Shown here: piece by piece, positions 10,715 through 22,353 of the stretch | Layout: the number at the start of each line of letters is the position of its first letter | Position numbering within the stretch: position 1 is the stretch's first letter | Assembly (NCBI GenBank): GCA_000827205.1 | Contig: KN832558.1 | Span: 1,317,110 to 1,381,109 of the forward strand | Direction of reading: 5' to 3' | From: Plicaturopsis crispa FD-325 SS-3 | Lineage: Eukaryota; Basidiomycota; Agaricomycetes; Amylocorticiales; Amylocorticiaceae | DNA length: 64,000 bases | Program-made: the position numbers and the translations under genes | Notes under the pieces: model-generated | Databases searched by the model: none | What the model saw: the letters and a program-made list of their open reading frames with translations, nothing else | What the model was told of the DNA's origin: nothing

Positions 10715-12518
10715 ATGATCACTCGAGTCAACATCCTCTACCGCCTCCACACCAACACCGACTGGGAATACTGTCCGCTGTTGCCGCAATCTGACGACGA
10801 CTACATCCTCGCTTTTATCGACAAACATCTGAAAGAAAATGTATTCTTGGAACACCATCTCACTGACCCCCCCCTACAACACGACCTACTACAAGCTGTG
10901 GCCCGACCGAATAAAATGTCCCCGAGACGAATCAGATCCACCTCTAGATATTGACACGAGCACCAAGCCGACGCTCGCCCTCTACATAGATATGCGCATC
11001 GAGGCCCCGTCCGACATTTTCCACCTCGCATGCATAGTCACCCCGGTCCTGCGCCCTAAGCGCATGCGGCGTTCCCCGACTCCTGATCCCGAGTCATATT
11101 ACAAGAGGGCGCGTACCGTTCTTGCTGCCCCCTCACAATCGTCTACTCACGTTACGGCGCACCAGGAAGACCCCCAAGAGCGCATATGGACCGATCGTCC
11201 AGAACGCGAGGACGACATAGCCCCCATAGCGTTGCTGTACGCAGGCTTTGGGCGCTTTCTGGATGTCTTCGAAGGACGGGAACAGGGCTGGGGCCGCCTG
11301 TCGCGCAGCGAGCTGGAGAAACGCGTCGACGCGTTTAGCGCGGCGATGAGGTCGTACTATACCGACGAAACTCCCCGAGGGGAGAAGGTCCTCCCCCTTT
11401 TGGAGAGCATATTCCGACTCGGCGTACCGTCCTGCTCATTCACGGCGGCGTCGATCGATCGCGTCAGCAGTGACGGTCACTGTATGGGACCGTTGGGTCT
11501 GCCCACTGTCGTGGTCGAGTTCAAAAACGAGACCAATTCCGGCCGCATCAACATACCCGATGAGCAGGCGCTTGCCTCCCTCCTCCATTCGTACCACCAT
11601 GCGCAGAGTACGAACACACGCAAAACCCGTCATCTCCGCACGCCCGCCCTGGGTATCGTCGTCATGGGACCGCATATCGCATTTTACGCCTTCGCCCTTC
11701 TGGACCGTCCTCGGCTGGTGCAGCTCACCCCGATGCTGTCGACCGCCGGCGGCTGGGAAGATCTAGGTAGGGCGTCTCTGGTAACAGCCTTTCGCGCTGC
11801 CGTCGGCCTCTTCCGCGATATAATGGACGACCATGCGGCAGCAGCAGCCGCGTCGCACACTCCGGCCAAATCACTTTCGCATCCGTATGTCTCTAGCGCA
11901 CCTGCTTTCCCCACGTCGTCCAATCAAGCGGACATTGAAATTGAGTTCTCGATTGAGGAGCCCATGCCCCGCGGGCGGCACGTCTACCTCGCACGGACAG
12001 CCGCCACCCACCAGCGCGTCGTCGTCAAGTTCACGCGCACGTACTCTACGTCCCTGCACGCCTTCTGCGCGGCGCGCAGTCGGGCGCCGCAGCTGCTCGC
12101 GTACGGCGAAGTGCCCGGCGGGTGGAAGGTGGTTGTGATGGAGTACATCGACGCGGTCAGCCTGGGCGTGATCAAGTCCACGCCAGGCCTAGCGCGGCGG
12201 TACCTGGAGACCTGGTGCAAGGACGTGTGGGACGTCGTGCGGGCGTTTCATGCGGAGGGGTGGGTGCATGGGGATCTCCGCTTCACGAACATCCTTGTCG
12301 CGCGTGCGGCCCCGGAGCGAGCCCTGCTGATAGATTTTGACTGGGGCGGCAGGGACGGGGAGGCGCGGTTTCCGACGACGGAACTTAACCCGTTCTTGAA
12401 GGAGGGTCGGGACGAGGATGACTTAGTCATTCGGAAGGCGGACGATGAGCGTGTGCTTGCGGGGACCTTTGAGGTTCTTGCGGCGGAGTGTCATATACAA
12501 CTGCGACAGGATCCATGA
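10715..12518 (+). CDS. Kinase-like protein with a PD-(D/E)XK-like N-terminal half
   Basis: Two exons, 10715-10840 and 10896-12518, give 582 residues. The 55-nt intron has a CTGAC branch site and a C-rich tract. The middle region (about residues 180-330) has the pattern LPTVVVEFKNE: a hydrophobic strand with E-x-K, preceded by an Asp-rich loop (SSDGHCMGP) and followed by a helix (PDEQALASLLHSYHHAQ) and the strand GIVVMGPHIAFYAFAL. This is how the restriction-endonuclease-like domain looks in basidiomycete kinase fusions related to Crinkler effectors; that link is inferred from pattern only. The C-terminal part is kinase-like: THQRVVVKFTRTYS (candidate Lys), VVVMEYIDAVSLG (hinge), FHAEGWVHGDLRFTNILV (HGD with Asn, catalytic loop) and ALLIDFDWGG (DFD in place of DFG). 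The essential Asp residues are kept, so catalysis is possible. Function is unknown. Flanked on both sides by dispersed repeats of one family. Confidence 0.82.
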
Positions 12519-12599
12519 TTTGGTTCCTGCCTCCTTTAATGTGTTATGTACATATAATTGGATGAGGAATACAGTAAGTACCGGTAATTAGTGCTAGCA

Positions 12600-12800
12600 C
12601 AGGTCGGAGGAGCGTTGCCGCGAGTGATCATGAAGGTTGCGCGGCTCCGCGAAGGGACGTGCACGCCTCCGCGACTAGAGGGGCACGGGTCCGGGAAGCG
12701 AGGTTTAGCAGACATATATCCGGTCCTGTAGTGAACCCTCCCGCGATGCGCCAATTCGTGGGCAAGTCATGCGGTATAGTCAGGGCAAGCGCGTTTTGAC
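12600..12800 (+). repeat. Dispersed repeat family A, copy 2
   Basis: It matches copy 3 through GTCCGGGAAGCGAGGTT-AGCAGA, TATATCCGG, CCTGTAGTG and ACCCTCCCGCGA. It also shares with copy 1 the preceding GTTGCCGCGA-TGA words. Noncoding. Confidence 0.65.
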
Positions 12801-13059
12801 ATCTTAGGCTTTGCCGTAATCCTGTGGTTATCGAAGGATACGCTGTTGCATTCAGTAGGAGCCAGGTCGCGGTGGACTGTTGAAGAGAAAGTGGAATGGC
12901 GAGGGCTGGGCAAGGGCACCGGTTGAAAGAAAAGTAGGAGTGTCGCCGTCAAACCTCTCTGCCCGTTTCCGATCCCCGCGGCCCCAGACACCTCAACGTC
13001 AGCGTGCCGGCTGCCATACTCATACAAGCCAGCTAGCCAGGCACGTCCGCGCAGGAAAG

Positions 13060-13240
13060 ACGTGAGACTCCGGGAAGCGAGGTTGAGCAGATGTATATCC
13101 GGCGGGCCTGTAGTGGACCCTCCCGCGAAAGTGGACAATCCGCGCGCGGAGGATCCGAGGGCGTCATGTGGTATGAACTTCCAAGGGGCAAGGCACGTAT
13201 GCTGGGCCTGTGCTAATAAGCATTTGACGCTTCTGTGTGC
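13060..13240 (+). repeat. Dispersed repeat family A, copy 3
   Basis: It shares CTCCGGGAAGCGAGGTTGAG, TATATCCGG and CCTGTAGTG-ACCCTCCCGCGA with copy 2, and the GCGCG-GAGGAT, GGCGTCATGTGGTATG and AATAAGC-TTTGACGC words with copy 1. It therefore bridges the two other copies. Family B follows at once. Confidence 0.65.
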
Positions 13241-13399
13241 GTAGGTTCAGATTATCCGCTAGGATGTCGGGGTAAGTAGTGGGGGGTCCGGGCCGACAAG
13301 ACCGTCGTGTCGACATTGGCATTCTCGCGGAAAGCTATGGACCCATCTGCGAGTAGACAGGCTACCTGAGAGTGGACAGGACCGTGCTGGTCGTGGTGG

Positions 13400-13860
13400 G
13401 CGGTGGCTGTAAGAGCGGTCTTCGCGAGCGCCGGCGACAAGGGGCCGGTTGTAAGTGTCGTGCGTGGATGTGACGAGCGGCTGCTGCACGAACGAGCTTG
13501 GGCTGGTCGAGTGGGTGGGTCGACTAAGGGAGCTGGCAGACGCGGGAACGACATGTTGGTCATGCTGTTGGCATACTGGAACCAAAGCTGCACGCGATCA
13601 TGTCGGAGCGAGAGGACGATCGTCACCTCCCCGCAAACCTGATGCAGCCGCGACGCGACAAGCCGAAGACGAATAGGATCGTACGCGGTCACGGTGGGCT
13701 GCTTCTGATGTAAGAACGGCTCGTTGAAGTTGACGTGCATCCGAATGAAGAAATTGAGAGTTGTCATACGGACAGACGAAGAGAGCATAGAGCTCAAGTG
13801 AGCTCAAGACAGTAAGATAGACGCGCCCATAGTGAGGCGATCAGACCAAGTCTAAGTATT
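13400..13860 (+). repeat. Dispersed repeat family B, copy 1
   Basis: Collinear with 29040-29510: GTGGGTGGGTCGAC, CTGGAACC-AAGCTGCACGCGA, CCTGCAAAC-CGA, GTGGGCTGC, GACGTGCA-CCGAATGAAGA, ATTGAGAG and GTGAGGCGATCAGACCAA are shared in order at 75-85% by eye. No protein is encoded consistently in both copies. Confidence 0.7.
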
Positions 13861-16209
13861 GTGCGTGGTAGATGCCAGTGCGAGCTGGATGATAAGTATC
13901 GTCGTGACCGTCGACCTCTTCCAAAGCGGGAGTATGCGCGTGTTTGGCTGCAGCCTCCGAAAAGGCATCATGATCTACGTGTCCTCCTCAATTTTCAAGC
14001 TCAAGCCAAACTCAGTCGCGTCCAACTCTCCCCTCAATGCCGCGCAAACGGCCAATTTCAACACGACTTGTCCATTCGGCAGGCCATGTCTTCTGGTACA
14101 GTGCTGGCGAATTTACCCTCTCGTCTATCGCGGCAAGTGCTCGTCCTTCCGCACCCGTCTTCCGTGATCGCACCCTCACGCGGTCTCTATCCCGCCAACT
14201 CCCATCCGAGTCTCCTTGAGCTATCTCAGCTGCACCTTCGCCCACCTCTCTCAACTCTCCACCGGTACTCCCTGCACGTACGCGCTCTTGTGGCTGGCTA
14301 AGGCGCTGGTCTGGCGCAACTTGAACACGCTCTCATGGGTACAACTACTCGGAGTTTCCGTCTGTAGATGTCTCGATTATGCGCCAATTGTGAGTACGTC
14401 TCTGCTTAGATCAAAGACGAGTCTGAACGATGTCCTATAGATGCGCTCGTAAACCACAACTCCTGGGCCTCGCGGAATACTGGACACGTCGCAGATGTCT
14501 GCCGCATGCGTTGTGGACAATCACCTGCATCTCGAGCGTGAATTGTGGAGCGTCAAGGCGGAGCTCTCATCTCGCTTCCTGAATCTCGTCCAACGTGTCT
14601 GGCGGTGGCATTCTTCACCTTTGTCTACGCGTACTAGGCTGTCCCATTATAACTCTCTGCCTGCATCACCTGGCTCGACTTTGCATTCTTCGGATCACAT
14701 GCACGAGTAGCTGTACATGTGTCATGTTTTTGTGCTCAGTGCCGTGAGTCCTTATATCACTAGTTCCTGGTTGTCTCAACCGTATCCTTCAGACTCACGA
14801 TCACATACGATCTTTCCGTCCCCCACGCGCCCCCTGCCTGCGAATCTTCTTCCCGCGCGTGCACGACCTCCCCTTGCACGCCGTCCCGCACCTTCGGGCC
14901 TGGAGAAGCGCGCGCTCGGGCATGACAGCAGAATGGTTGGCATACCAGTGTGGTGGAGTAGTAGGAGACACGACCGAAACGCGCGCCGATCAAGTCGGCT
15001 ACGAGCTAGAGCGATGAGCGAGCTTGGAGGATGGCGGAGGAGGTCAAGCGTCCAAGGAGCAGTGTCGGCTAGCGGGACAAATGCGGGCACCGTCCCTGAG
15101 CGAAGCGGGGGTTGGGTACGGAGAGTGCGGGTTCGCCGGGACTGCAGATGCATGCTGACTGAGACGTAGATGTCTGTATACACGTGCAAACGTCGTGGGC
15201 ATGACGCCGCGCGCAAGTCGTCGTCTCTACGATCATATCTGCTAGCGCCGGCGGCCGTCTCTCGGTGGCAGCGTCCCCCTGGCTCCATCGCGAGTTTCCA
15301 CCCCACTCGTTCCAATATCTCTTCCACAATGACCTGTAGGCATCCAAGCATCACCGCATCGCTTTACTACTTAAGCGTTATTGACTTGTGCAGCACTGCA
15401 CTGAACACGCAGATTCCCTCTTCGAGTTGTAATTCACTCGCAAGGGCATCATCTTCAAAAGCCGCCTATGTTCTCCTCTTCACGGACAGCTCGGATTCCT
15501 CCGCCGTCGGCGCTCCGCGAGCATCTGCCCCTGCAAGCGGCACAGTACGTCTTTCCTACCTGAGGCCTGAGCGCCGGTGTCCTTATCTCTGCGCGCAGTT
15601 GTCCTCTTGTCCCCACCGTGCTTTCTTACCCGCGCACAGCGTTCGCTCCCTTGGGTATGCAGCTTCCTTATATGCTTTGTGGAATTTGTTCTATGCATTT
15701 GCACCATAATGTGTGGGAGCTACCCTACAGGTAAGGTTGTCAGCTTATATGCTCTCCCAATCTCTGTCAGGTCAGTGAAAAAGCTAACACTTCAGAAAAA
15801 TAGGACAAACACCTGCTAACTGGATTGCATACATGCACACTTACTCTCATGCCTCTCACTGTTCCTATTTTGCTCATCTTGGCAATTTTTTATCCCCTTC
15901 GGTGATCAGGGTAGTGTCTGTGCATAGTGGAAACACTGGTGTGAATGTTCATGTATACAACAGTGTATGTAGTTTGAACAAATGACATGTGTTACCAAAA
16001 CATATTGACTTTGGAAATAATCAAAACTTAATGATGGTTACAAGTCCTAACTTGGACCCCATACAAATCTTGGAGACATTATTATCTAAGGTATGCAATG
16101 CAAAGATAATACTATTTCTGTTTTCATATAGGACCCATAGATGTGACTTGCTGTTAGGACCATTTATATAGCCATCCTTGTCCAATAGCAAGTATGATTT
16201 ATCTTCACC

Positions 16210-17990
16210 TACTAGGGCCAAAGCAAAATCTGATACTCTGACAGTTTTGTCATCTGAGCCTGACACAATTTTAGTGCCATTAGATGAAAATGCCACCGAT
16301 CGCACCCAATTTGTATGACCCATAAGAACATTTAAAGTAGCCTTAGTGTCTACATTCCATATTCTGATTGTCTGGTCACTTGAGCCTGACACAATTCTGG
16401 TACCATCAGGTGAAAATGCCACTGAGAGTACATCATCTATATGACCCTCAAGAATCTTCATAGCAGCTCCTGTTTCGGTGTCCCATATTATGATGGTTCG
16501 ATCACCTGAGCCTGACACAATGTTGGTGCCATCAGGTGAGAATGCAACTGATGGCACACGGTCTGTATGGCCATATAGAACTTTCAAGGCAGCTCCTGTT
16601 TCTGCCTCCCATATTCTGATAGACTGGTCATCTGAGCCTGACACAATTTTAGTGTCATTAGGTGAGAATGCCACTGCTGTCACCCAATCTCTATGACCAC
16701 TAAGAATATTCAAAGTAGCTCCTGTTGCTGCATTCCATATTCTGACTGTTTGGTCATTTGAGCCTGATGCAATCTTGACACCCTTGGGTGAGAATACAAC
16801 TGATCGCACCCAATCTGTATGACCCTCAAGAACCTTCAAAACAGCTCCAGTGTCTGCATCCCATACCCTCAAAGTATGGTCATGTGAACCTGACACAAGC
16901 TTGGTACCATCAGATGAAAATGCAATTGATTGAATCCAACTGGTATGACCCTTGAAATCACTTGTAACAGCTTTCCTCTCTACATTCCAGATTCCGATGG
17001 TTTCGTCATTTGAGCCTGACACAATGTTGGTGCCATCAGGTGCAAATGTAACTGATGGCACATGGTCTAAATAACCCTCTGAAACATTTAAAGAAGCTCC
17101 TGTTTTTGCATCCCATATTTTAATAGTGCAATCACCTGAGCCTGACACAATTCTGGTGCTATCAGGTGAGAATGCAACTGATGGCACACGGTCTGTATGA
17201 CCATCAAGAACAATCAAAACAGCCCCTGTTTCTGCCTCCCATATTCTGATTGTTTGGTCGTCTGAGCCTGAAACAATTTTACTACTATCAGGTGAAAATG
17301 CAACTGATGACACTAAATCTGTATGACCCTTAAGAGTGTGCACAGTAACTTTTGTTGTTATATTCCATACTCTAATTGTCTGGTCATTTGAGCCTGACAC
17401 AATTTTTGCACTATTGGATGAAAATGCAACTGATTGCACCCAATCTGTATGTCCATATAGAACCTTCAAACCAGCCCCAGTATCTATGTCCCATGCCCTA
17501 ATGGTCTGATCATCTGAGCCTGAAACAATTTTGGTGCCATCAGGTGAAAATGCAACTGATTGCACTCGATCTATATAACCTTCAAGAACATTCAAAGCAG
17601 TACCTGTTTCTATGTCCCATATTCTGATGGTTTTATCATGTGATCCTGAGACAATTTTGGTGCCATTGGGTGAATATGCAATTGATTGTACTTGATCTTC
17701 ATGACCCTCAAGAACATTTAAAGCTACCCCTGTTTCTGGGTCCCATATTCTAATGGTTTGGTCACCTGAGCCTAACACAATTCTGGTGCCATTAGGTGAA
17801 AATGCCACTGAGTGTACATCATCTGTATGACCCTCAAGAACATTTAATGAAACACCCGTTTTTGCTTCCCACATTCTGATGGTTTGGTCATCTGAGCCTG
17901 ATATGATTCTGGTGCCATTAGGTGAGAATGCTATGGATTGAACTGTGTCTGAATGTCCTAATACAGTGCACAGTAATGGTTCCCAGCCCC
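16210..17990 (-). repeat. Array of 14 WD40 repeats, 42 codons each
   Basis: Fourteen 126-bp units encode the pattern GHTDxVxSVAFSPDGTKIVSGSDDQTIRIWxxxTG. Units differ most right after GHTD (V, D, Q, R, W, L, H), at the residue before SVAFS, and in the spacer after the Trp. This high internal identity with focal variation is the signature of the HET-E/D/R family. Fourteen units would make two seven-bladed propellers. Confidence 0.92.
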
Positions 17991-18888
17991 TCTTGATGCC
18001 GGACACAATTTTTGGGATGCTTTGCTTTTGTGTGAAATATATTTATGCAGGTATGTCTCATATGGAGCCCAAAGCAAGGCTGAATAGTATATCTCCATAG
18101 GTGACACACAAATAATGTCCATGAACTCAAGCATGAATCTTTGAATGTCATAGACCAAGTTAAGATTTACATTCTGATTGTTCAATGTCTGTAAAGGTTA
18201 TATTGAGTATATTTCTCAGTCCAGTCAATCCTCAACTAACCTTATTGCCCACATAAATAAGTAGCCCTTGTATGGCTTCAGCAGCTGCTTTCATATCACC
18301 CAACAGACTAAAACACTCAAGCCAATGCAGCATATGTTTGGTAATGAACTCATCAAACTCTGCACTCATTTCAAGGTTAATGCCTGCAATGAGATGTCTT
18401 GTCCAGTAGATGCATGCATATCTCATTGTGCTTGATATCCCCCCTATTATATCTGATTTTTTAATGCTATTCAAGGGTGGACGTCCTTCAAGATTGCACA
18501 TATTCTCATGCAAATTGGCATTCATATACTGCAGGCACTTCATGGTTATAAATTCATGATGTTTTTTGGGATCACAGGCAAAACCCTGAGCACGATCTTT
18601 GCAGGTAATAAAGTCAAAGAAGGAGGCATGGAAGTATGTCACAGGACTTTCAGTAGAGTCAGGCACTTGCATAATGGAGCCAAGCATATCAAACTTTGCC
18701 TTGATTTCTTCGGCGTGTTGTCCTAACAAATTAGCAATACATGTGCTGCTTTGTGGTGTATACATCAAGAGCATTGTGTATAAGGACTGGTAAATAGCAT
18801 CCACCTCTTGCTGCAAAAGTTTTGGATTATCTAGGACAGCTTGCAGTATTTGCCTATACAACTCATCAATAGGCTGCTCTAGGGATTC

Positions 18889-19035
18889 TGTCATGAACCG
18901 ACCATTCTACTGGTTTAAGGGGATTGAACTGTGCGATCAACATATATAGCGCTCGCAAACTAATATCAGTAACCTGATATTGTGGCCTTTTGGCTCAGTG
19001 GTTCTGGGTTCATTGCGAGTGGCCCGGTTCTTACA
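18889..19035. repeat. Left terminal direct repeat of the TRIM-like element
   Basis: 147 bp, TG...CA ends, identical by eye to 19351-19497. It contains TGGCTCAGTGG, which resembles a pol III A box; see findings. Confidence 0.9.
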
Positions 19036-19350
19036 GAATATCAGGTTACAAGGACATCGGTTCAACTCCCCATGGTGTCACTTGTTTCCCCAAAAATTCT
19101 CTGCTTCCATGCGAGACACGGAGTACCGTGGGCCCCTCTATTCTTCCGGTTCCGTCCGGTGGCCTGGGAATAAGAAACAAGGTTATGTGAGGTGTCCACC
19201 CGATTCCAAATTCGGGCACTTTGGGCACCAATAACTGCCCAAACCATGACAAATGGGGTCTCTGGGTTCCGATGGCTTACATGAGCAATCATGGGGGTCT
19301 TATATAAATGTCACAGGGGCTTCGAGGGCTCAGCCCTTGCAGGGGGGTAC

Positions 19351-19497
19351 TGTCATGAACCGACCATTCTACTGGTTTAAGGGGATTGAACTGTGCGATC
19401 AACATATATAGCGCTCGCAAACTAATATCAGTAACCTGATATTGTGGCCTTTTGGCTCAGTGGTTCTGGGTTCATTGCGAGTGGCCCGGTTCTTACA
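19351..19497. repeat. Right terminal direct repeat of the TRIM-like element
   Basis: 147 bp, same sequence as the left copy, followed at once by the duplicated target GATTC. Confidence 0.9.
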
Positions 19498-21671
19498 GAT
19501 TCCTGCTCTGTGTTCTGTAGGATAAAGGCAAGGCGAGATCTTGGATCAACACCTTTGACATTCACAAATTGGCAAACTGTAAAGGCATATATGAAAAGGT
19601 TTCCAGCTCTTTTCCCCAATATATCAATCTGTGATTTGGTAGGCCACTCTTGTGGAAAGTCACTGTAATTTGTTGTGTTCTTGGCCATTTTCTTCAATGT
19701 GGTCATCAAATACAGTTGAATATCAGCCTGCACAATGTCCTCTTCGATATTGTGTAGATGTAAAATGGTGCCAACACCATCATCTAGAACTTTCCTTGAC
19801 ATATGAAGAATGTCTATCTCTGGCCTTCCTGTGACAAAGAAATATAAAGCAGACAGCTGAGACATATATTTGCAGAGAAGGGTCAATAGTTCATGTATCA
19901 CAGTGTGATCAGTACATTCATCCAGTGCATCAATCACTACAATAGTGGGAGAATGTGGCATCTGCATTTGCAAGAATGGCTTCACAATAAGCTTTTGGAA
20001 CAAACTATCACTCAAGGCATGATGCCCAACATCAGGTTCAGCTTTTAGAATCTGCACAAGGGCAGTAGAAAAAGCTGGCAGAGACAAAGCAAGTCCATAT
20101 GCAATTGTTGGAAGGATGTGCTGTGCATCCCTACGTTCTGCATCAGAGTGGCTGCAGAAAAAGGTGGCACCAAGCATTTTTTGTGCTTTGAATCTATAGG
20201 CCACAGATGTAGCCACAGCTGTTTTACCAGTACCTGCTATGCCATTAAGCCAATATATTTTGGCTTTTCCCCCAGTAGTTGGCCACTTGTCAATTTCAGA
20301 CAGCAGTGTGGTGCGTGTGCCAGCCATACATCCTGGATGAGTGCTTGATTCCAACCTAGCACTATGAAGGCATCCTAAGTCATCCAAAAACCCTGTATAG
20401 CCATGTCAGATACAGAAAGGCATAAAGACAGATGTAACAAACTTATGCTGGCAAGCTAGCATCATATTATTGGCATGTATATTCCATAGAAGCAATATTG
20501 CACTGACCTGGTCTACAGTCTTTTCAATTTGGACCATGGATCCAAGCTAAACAATTAGAGGGATGGTATATAAGAGCAGCTGTAATAAGAGACAGATAAA
20601 CTAACCATAAAGGTTTGAATGATTTGATGGATGTTACGGAAGATGTCTGTGATTTTTCCAATGTCTTGGTAGGAATCAATCATGCATCAGGAAAACCCCT
20701 TTTGCTATATAGAAACACAAAATTTGTAATAGCACATATAGTTAGAATGGTGCATTTATAGCTCCAAATACGACCTATAGCTAGCTTGACTTCTAGTGAA
20801 TTTGAGGGTCAATATATGGAAATGTAGTTAGACTAGCAGTGACCCGTGCTACGCACAGGATTTTACGCAGATGTACAGCTGCATGTACTTAGTATTCACA
20901 CTTCAAAGTCTGAGTAACTGTATTTTCGGTCATGCTGTGAAGGTCAGTCCAATGAAGGCGCCCTTCCCCGCCAACCTTCGGTTGGGCGGCTCAGGGCCTG
21001 CTGTACTGATGAGCTCAGGATGCGCTTATAACAGCTTGAAGCAGCGTCCACTAACATCCACATCCATCTTGCATGGGCATGTTAGTACAGACCCGGCCCG
21101 TGAACTTGTTATCCTACTACCCGCCACCTGTGTTTCTCCAGTGGTTTCTTCTGCCTGGAAATACTGCTTCGTGCTTGCTTGTGCGCAATTAAAGTTGCCG
21201 GTGCATTACTGTTTGATTACTGTAGCTTCAATTATATCCGTCACGGACATCCAGTAAGTCAAGTACCTTATCTACTTAAGAAAGCGGCCAGTGCACCCGT
21301 GCATTACTTACACTTATCATTTGCTACACCTATCACTTGCCTGTCTTGCCCGTCGCTCGTTGCCCGTTGTAATTTATAAGTAAATAGTGACTTAGAGTAT
21401 GTTGCGGACTTCCGGGCATGGGTGGCTATTCTGGTCCTGCGCTGTTCAAGCGGCCGTAGAACGTGTGCAATTGTGGTCGGAGTACACACATAGTATTTTT
21501 CCTGTCCCGAGAGAGTCCAGTATCCTCATGGATGGTGACTGGCGGACGGCCAACGAAAGCGTTGAACATTGAATATTGAACGTCGAATGGCCGGTTGCGC
21601 GACTGACCGGTTTCCCGGATCTGTGTTGTACTGTTTGGCGAATCCGCGTCGGTTTGTCGTCAGCCAATCAG

Positions 21672-21924
21672 GTTGTCTTTTTGTCTTGTCTTTTTGTCTT
21701 TGTCCACCCAGGTCTTTTGTATTCTAGGATAAGTAGAGGTGCTCTAATAGCTCTTATAGCTGGAAACCACATCTTTGACACCATCCTATGTTTAGGATAT
21801 AATAGCTTTAGGTGGCAGTTATGGTGTGTTACGCATGTAAAATATAGTCAATACCTCATGTTTGGAAGTACAAATACACATTCAAAAGCACAGACATAGA
21901 CTAGAAATCAAAACATCTTGTAAG
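21672..21924 (+). repeat. 253-bp direct repeat, left copy, ends at the gap
   Basis: Identical by eye to 22354-22606. The left copy runs to the last base before the N run. It starts with a TCTTTTTGTCTTG-rich microsatellite. Confidence 0.9.
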
Positions 21925-22347
21925 NNNNNNNNNNNNNNNNNNNNNNNNNNNNNNNNNNNNNNNNNNNNNNNNNNNNNNNNNNNNNNNNNNNNNNNNNNNN
22001 NNNNNNNNNNNNNNNNNNNNNNNNNNNNNNNNNNNNNNNNNNNNNNNNNNNNNNNNNNNNNNNNNNNNNNNNNNNNNNNNNNNNNNNNNNNNNNNNNNNN
22101 NNNNNNNNNNNNNNNNNNNNNNNNNNNNNNNNNNNNNNNNNNNNNNNNNNNNNNNNNNNNNNNNNNNNNNNNNNNNNNNNNNNNNNNNNNNNNNNNNNNN
22201 NNNNNNNNNNNNNNNNNNNNNNNNNNNNNNNNNNNNNNNNNNNNNNNNNNNNNNNNNNNNNNNNNNNNNNNNNNNNNNNNNNNNNNNNNNNNNNNNNNNN
22301 NNNNNNNNNNNNNNNNNNNNNNNNNNNNNNNNNNNNNNNNNNNNNNN
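21925..22347. other. Assembly gap (423 N)
   Basis: Unresolved bases. The sequence just before the gap recurs just after it, so the size and even the reality of the gap are doubtful. Confidence 0.99.
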
Positions 22348-22353
22348 TGTTGT

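Larger units (their letters stand above)
12519..16020. other. Repeat-bearing region without a convincing gene
   Basis: The left part has two copies of repeat family A (12676-12800 and 13062-13240) and one of family B (about 13400-13860). From 13.9 to 15.8 kb several short open frames exist on both strands, but none shows a family motif, a credible start or splice partners. They may be remnants of a gene or noncoding transcripts. Confidence 0.5.
18889..19497. mobile_element. TRIM-like miniature LTR element inside the NLR gene
   Basis: A 609-bp element has 147-bp direct terminal repeats (18889-19035 and 19351-19497) that start TGTCATGAAC and end TTCTTACA. They are identical by eye. The 5-bp host word GATTC is present at both sides (18884-18888 and 19498-19502), a normal LTR-element target duplication. 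A purine-rich tract (GCAGGGGGGTA) abuts the right repeat at the place of a polypurine tract. The 315-bp interior has no coding capacity, so it would depend on another element for movement. It looks structurally whole. Identical ends imply a recent insertion. Confidence 0.9.
16021..20690 (-). pseudogene. NACHT-WD40 STAND (NLR-like) gene, interrupted
   Basis: Fungal NLR-like protein of the HET-E/vegetative-incompatibility architecture: a nucleotide-binding oligomerisation ATPase with a WD40 sensor. Reading from 20690 down: short N-terminal exons (about 20606-20685 and 20508-20546); a NACHT domain (20392 to about 19503) with Walker A GIAGTGKTAVA, the fungal FFCSHSDAERRD motif, Walker B TIVVIDALDE and FFVTGRPE; helical domains (18888-18241 and 18188 to about 18030) with TYFHASFFDF and PMEIYYSALLWAP; and 14 WD40 repeats (about 17970-16225) ending at a stop at 16021. 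A 609-bp LTR-type element sits in the exon between NTEQES and LEQPIDELY; the two coding halves are collinear across it. A one-base frame break lies between the helical part and the first WD repeat (near 18035-18045), and the 5' exons do not join cleanly. A 52-nt GT-AG intron (18189-18240) is intact. The gene is therefore unlikely to make a full protein, though the WD block is uninterrupted. AT-rich relative to its neighbours. Confidence 0.88.

Noticed and set aside
13859-14440. Decayed membrane-protein gene
   Set aside because: A few hydrophobic stretches are present, but frames are short and no motif of a known fungal membrane family was found.
18978-19065. A true tRNA gene
   Set aside because: A and B box words are present but no cloverleaf can be folded and the spacing is wrong; kept only as a finding about the element.
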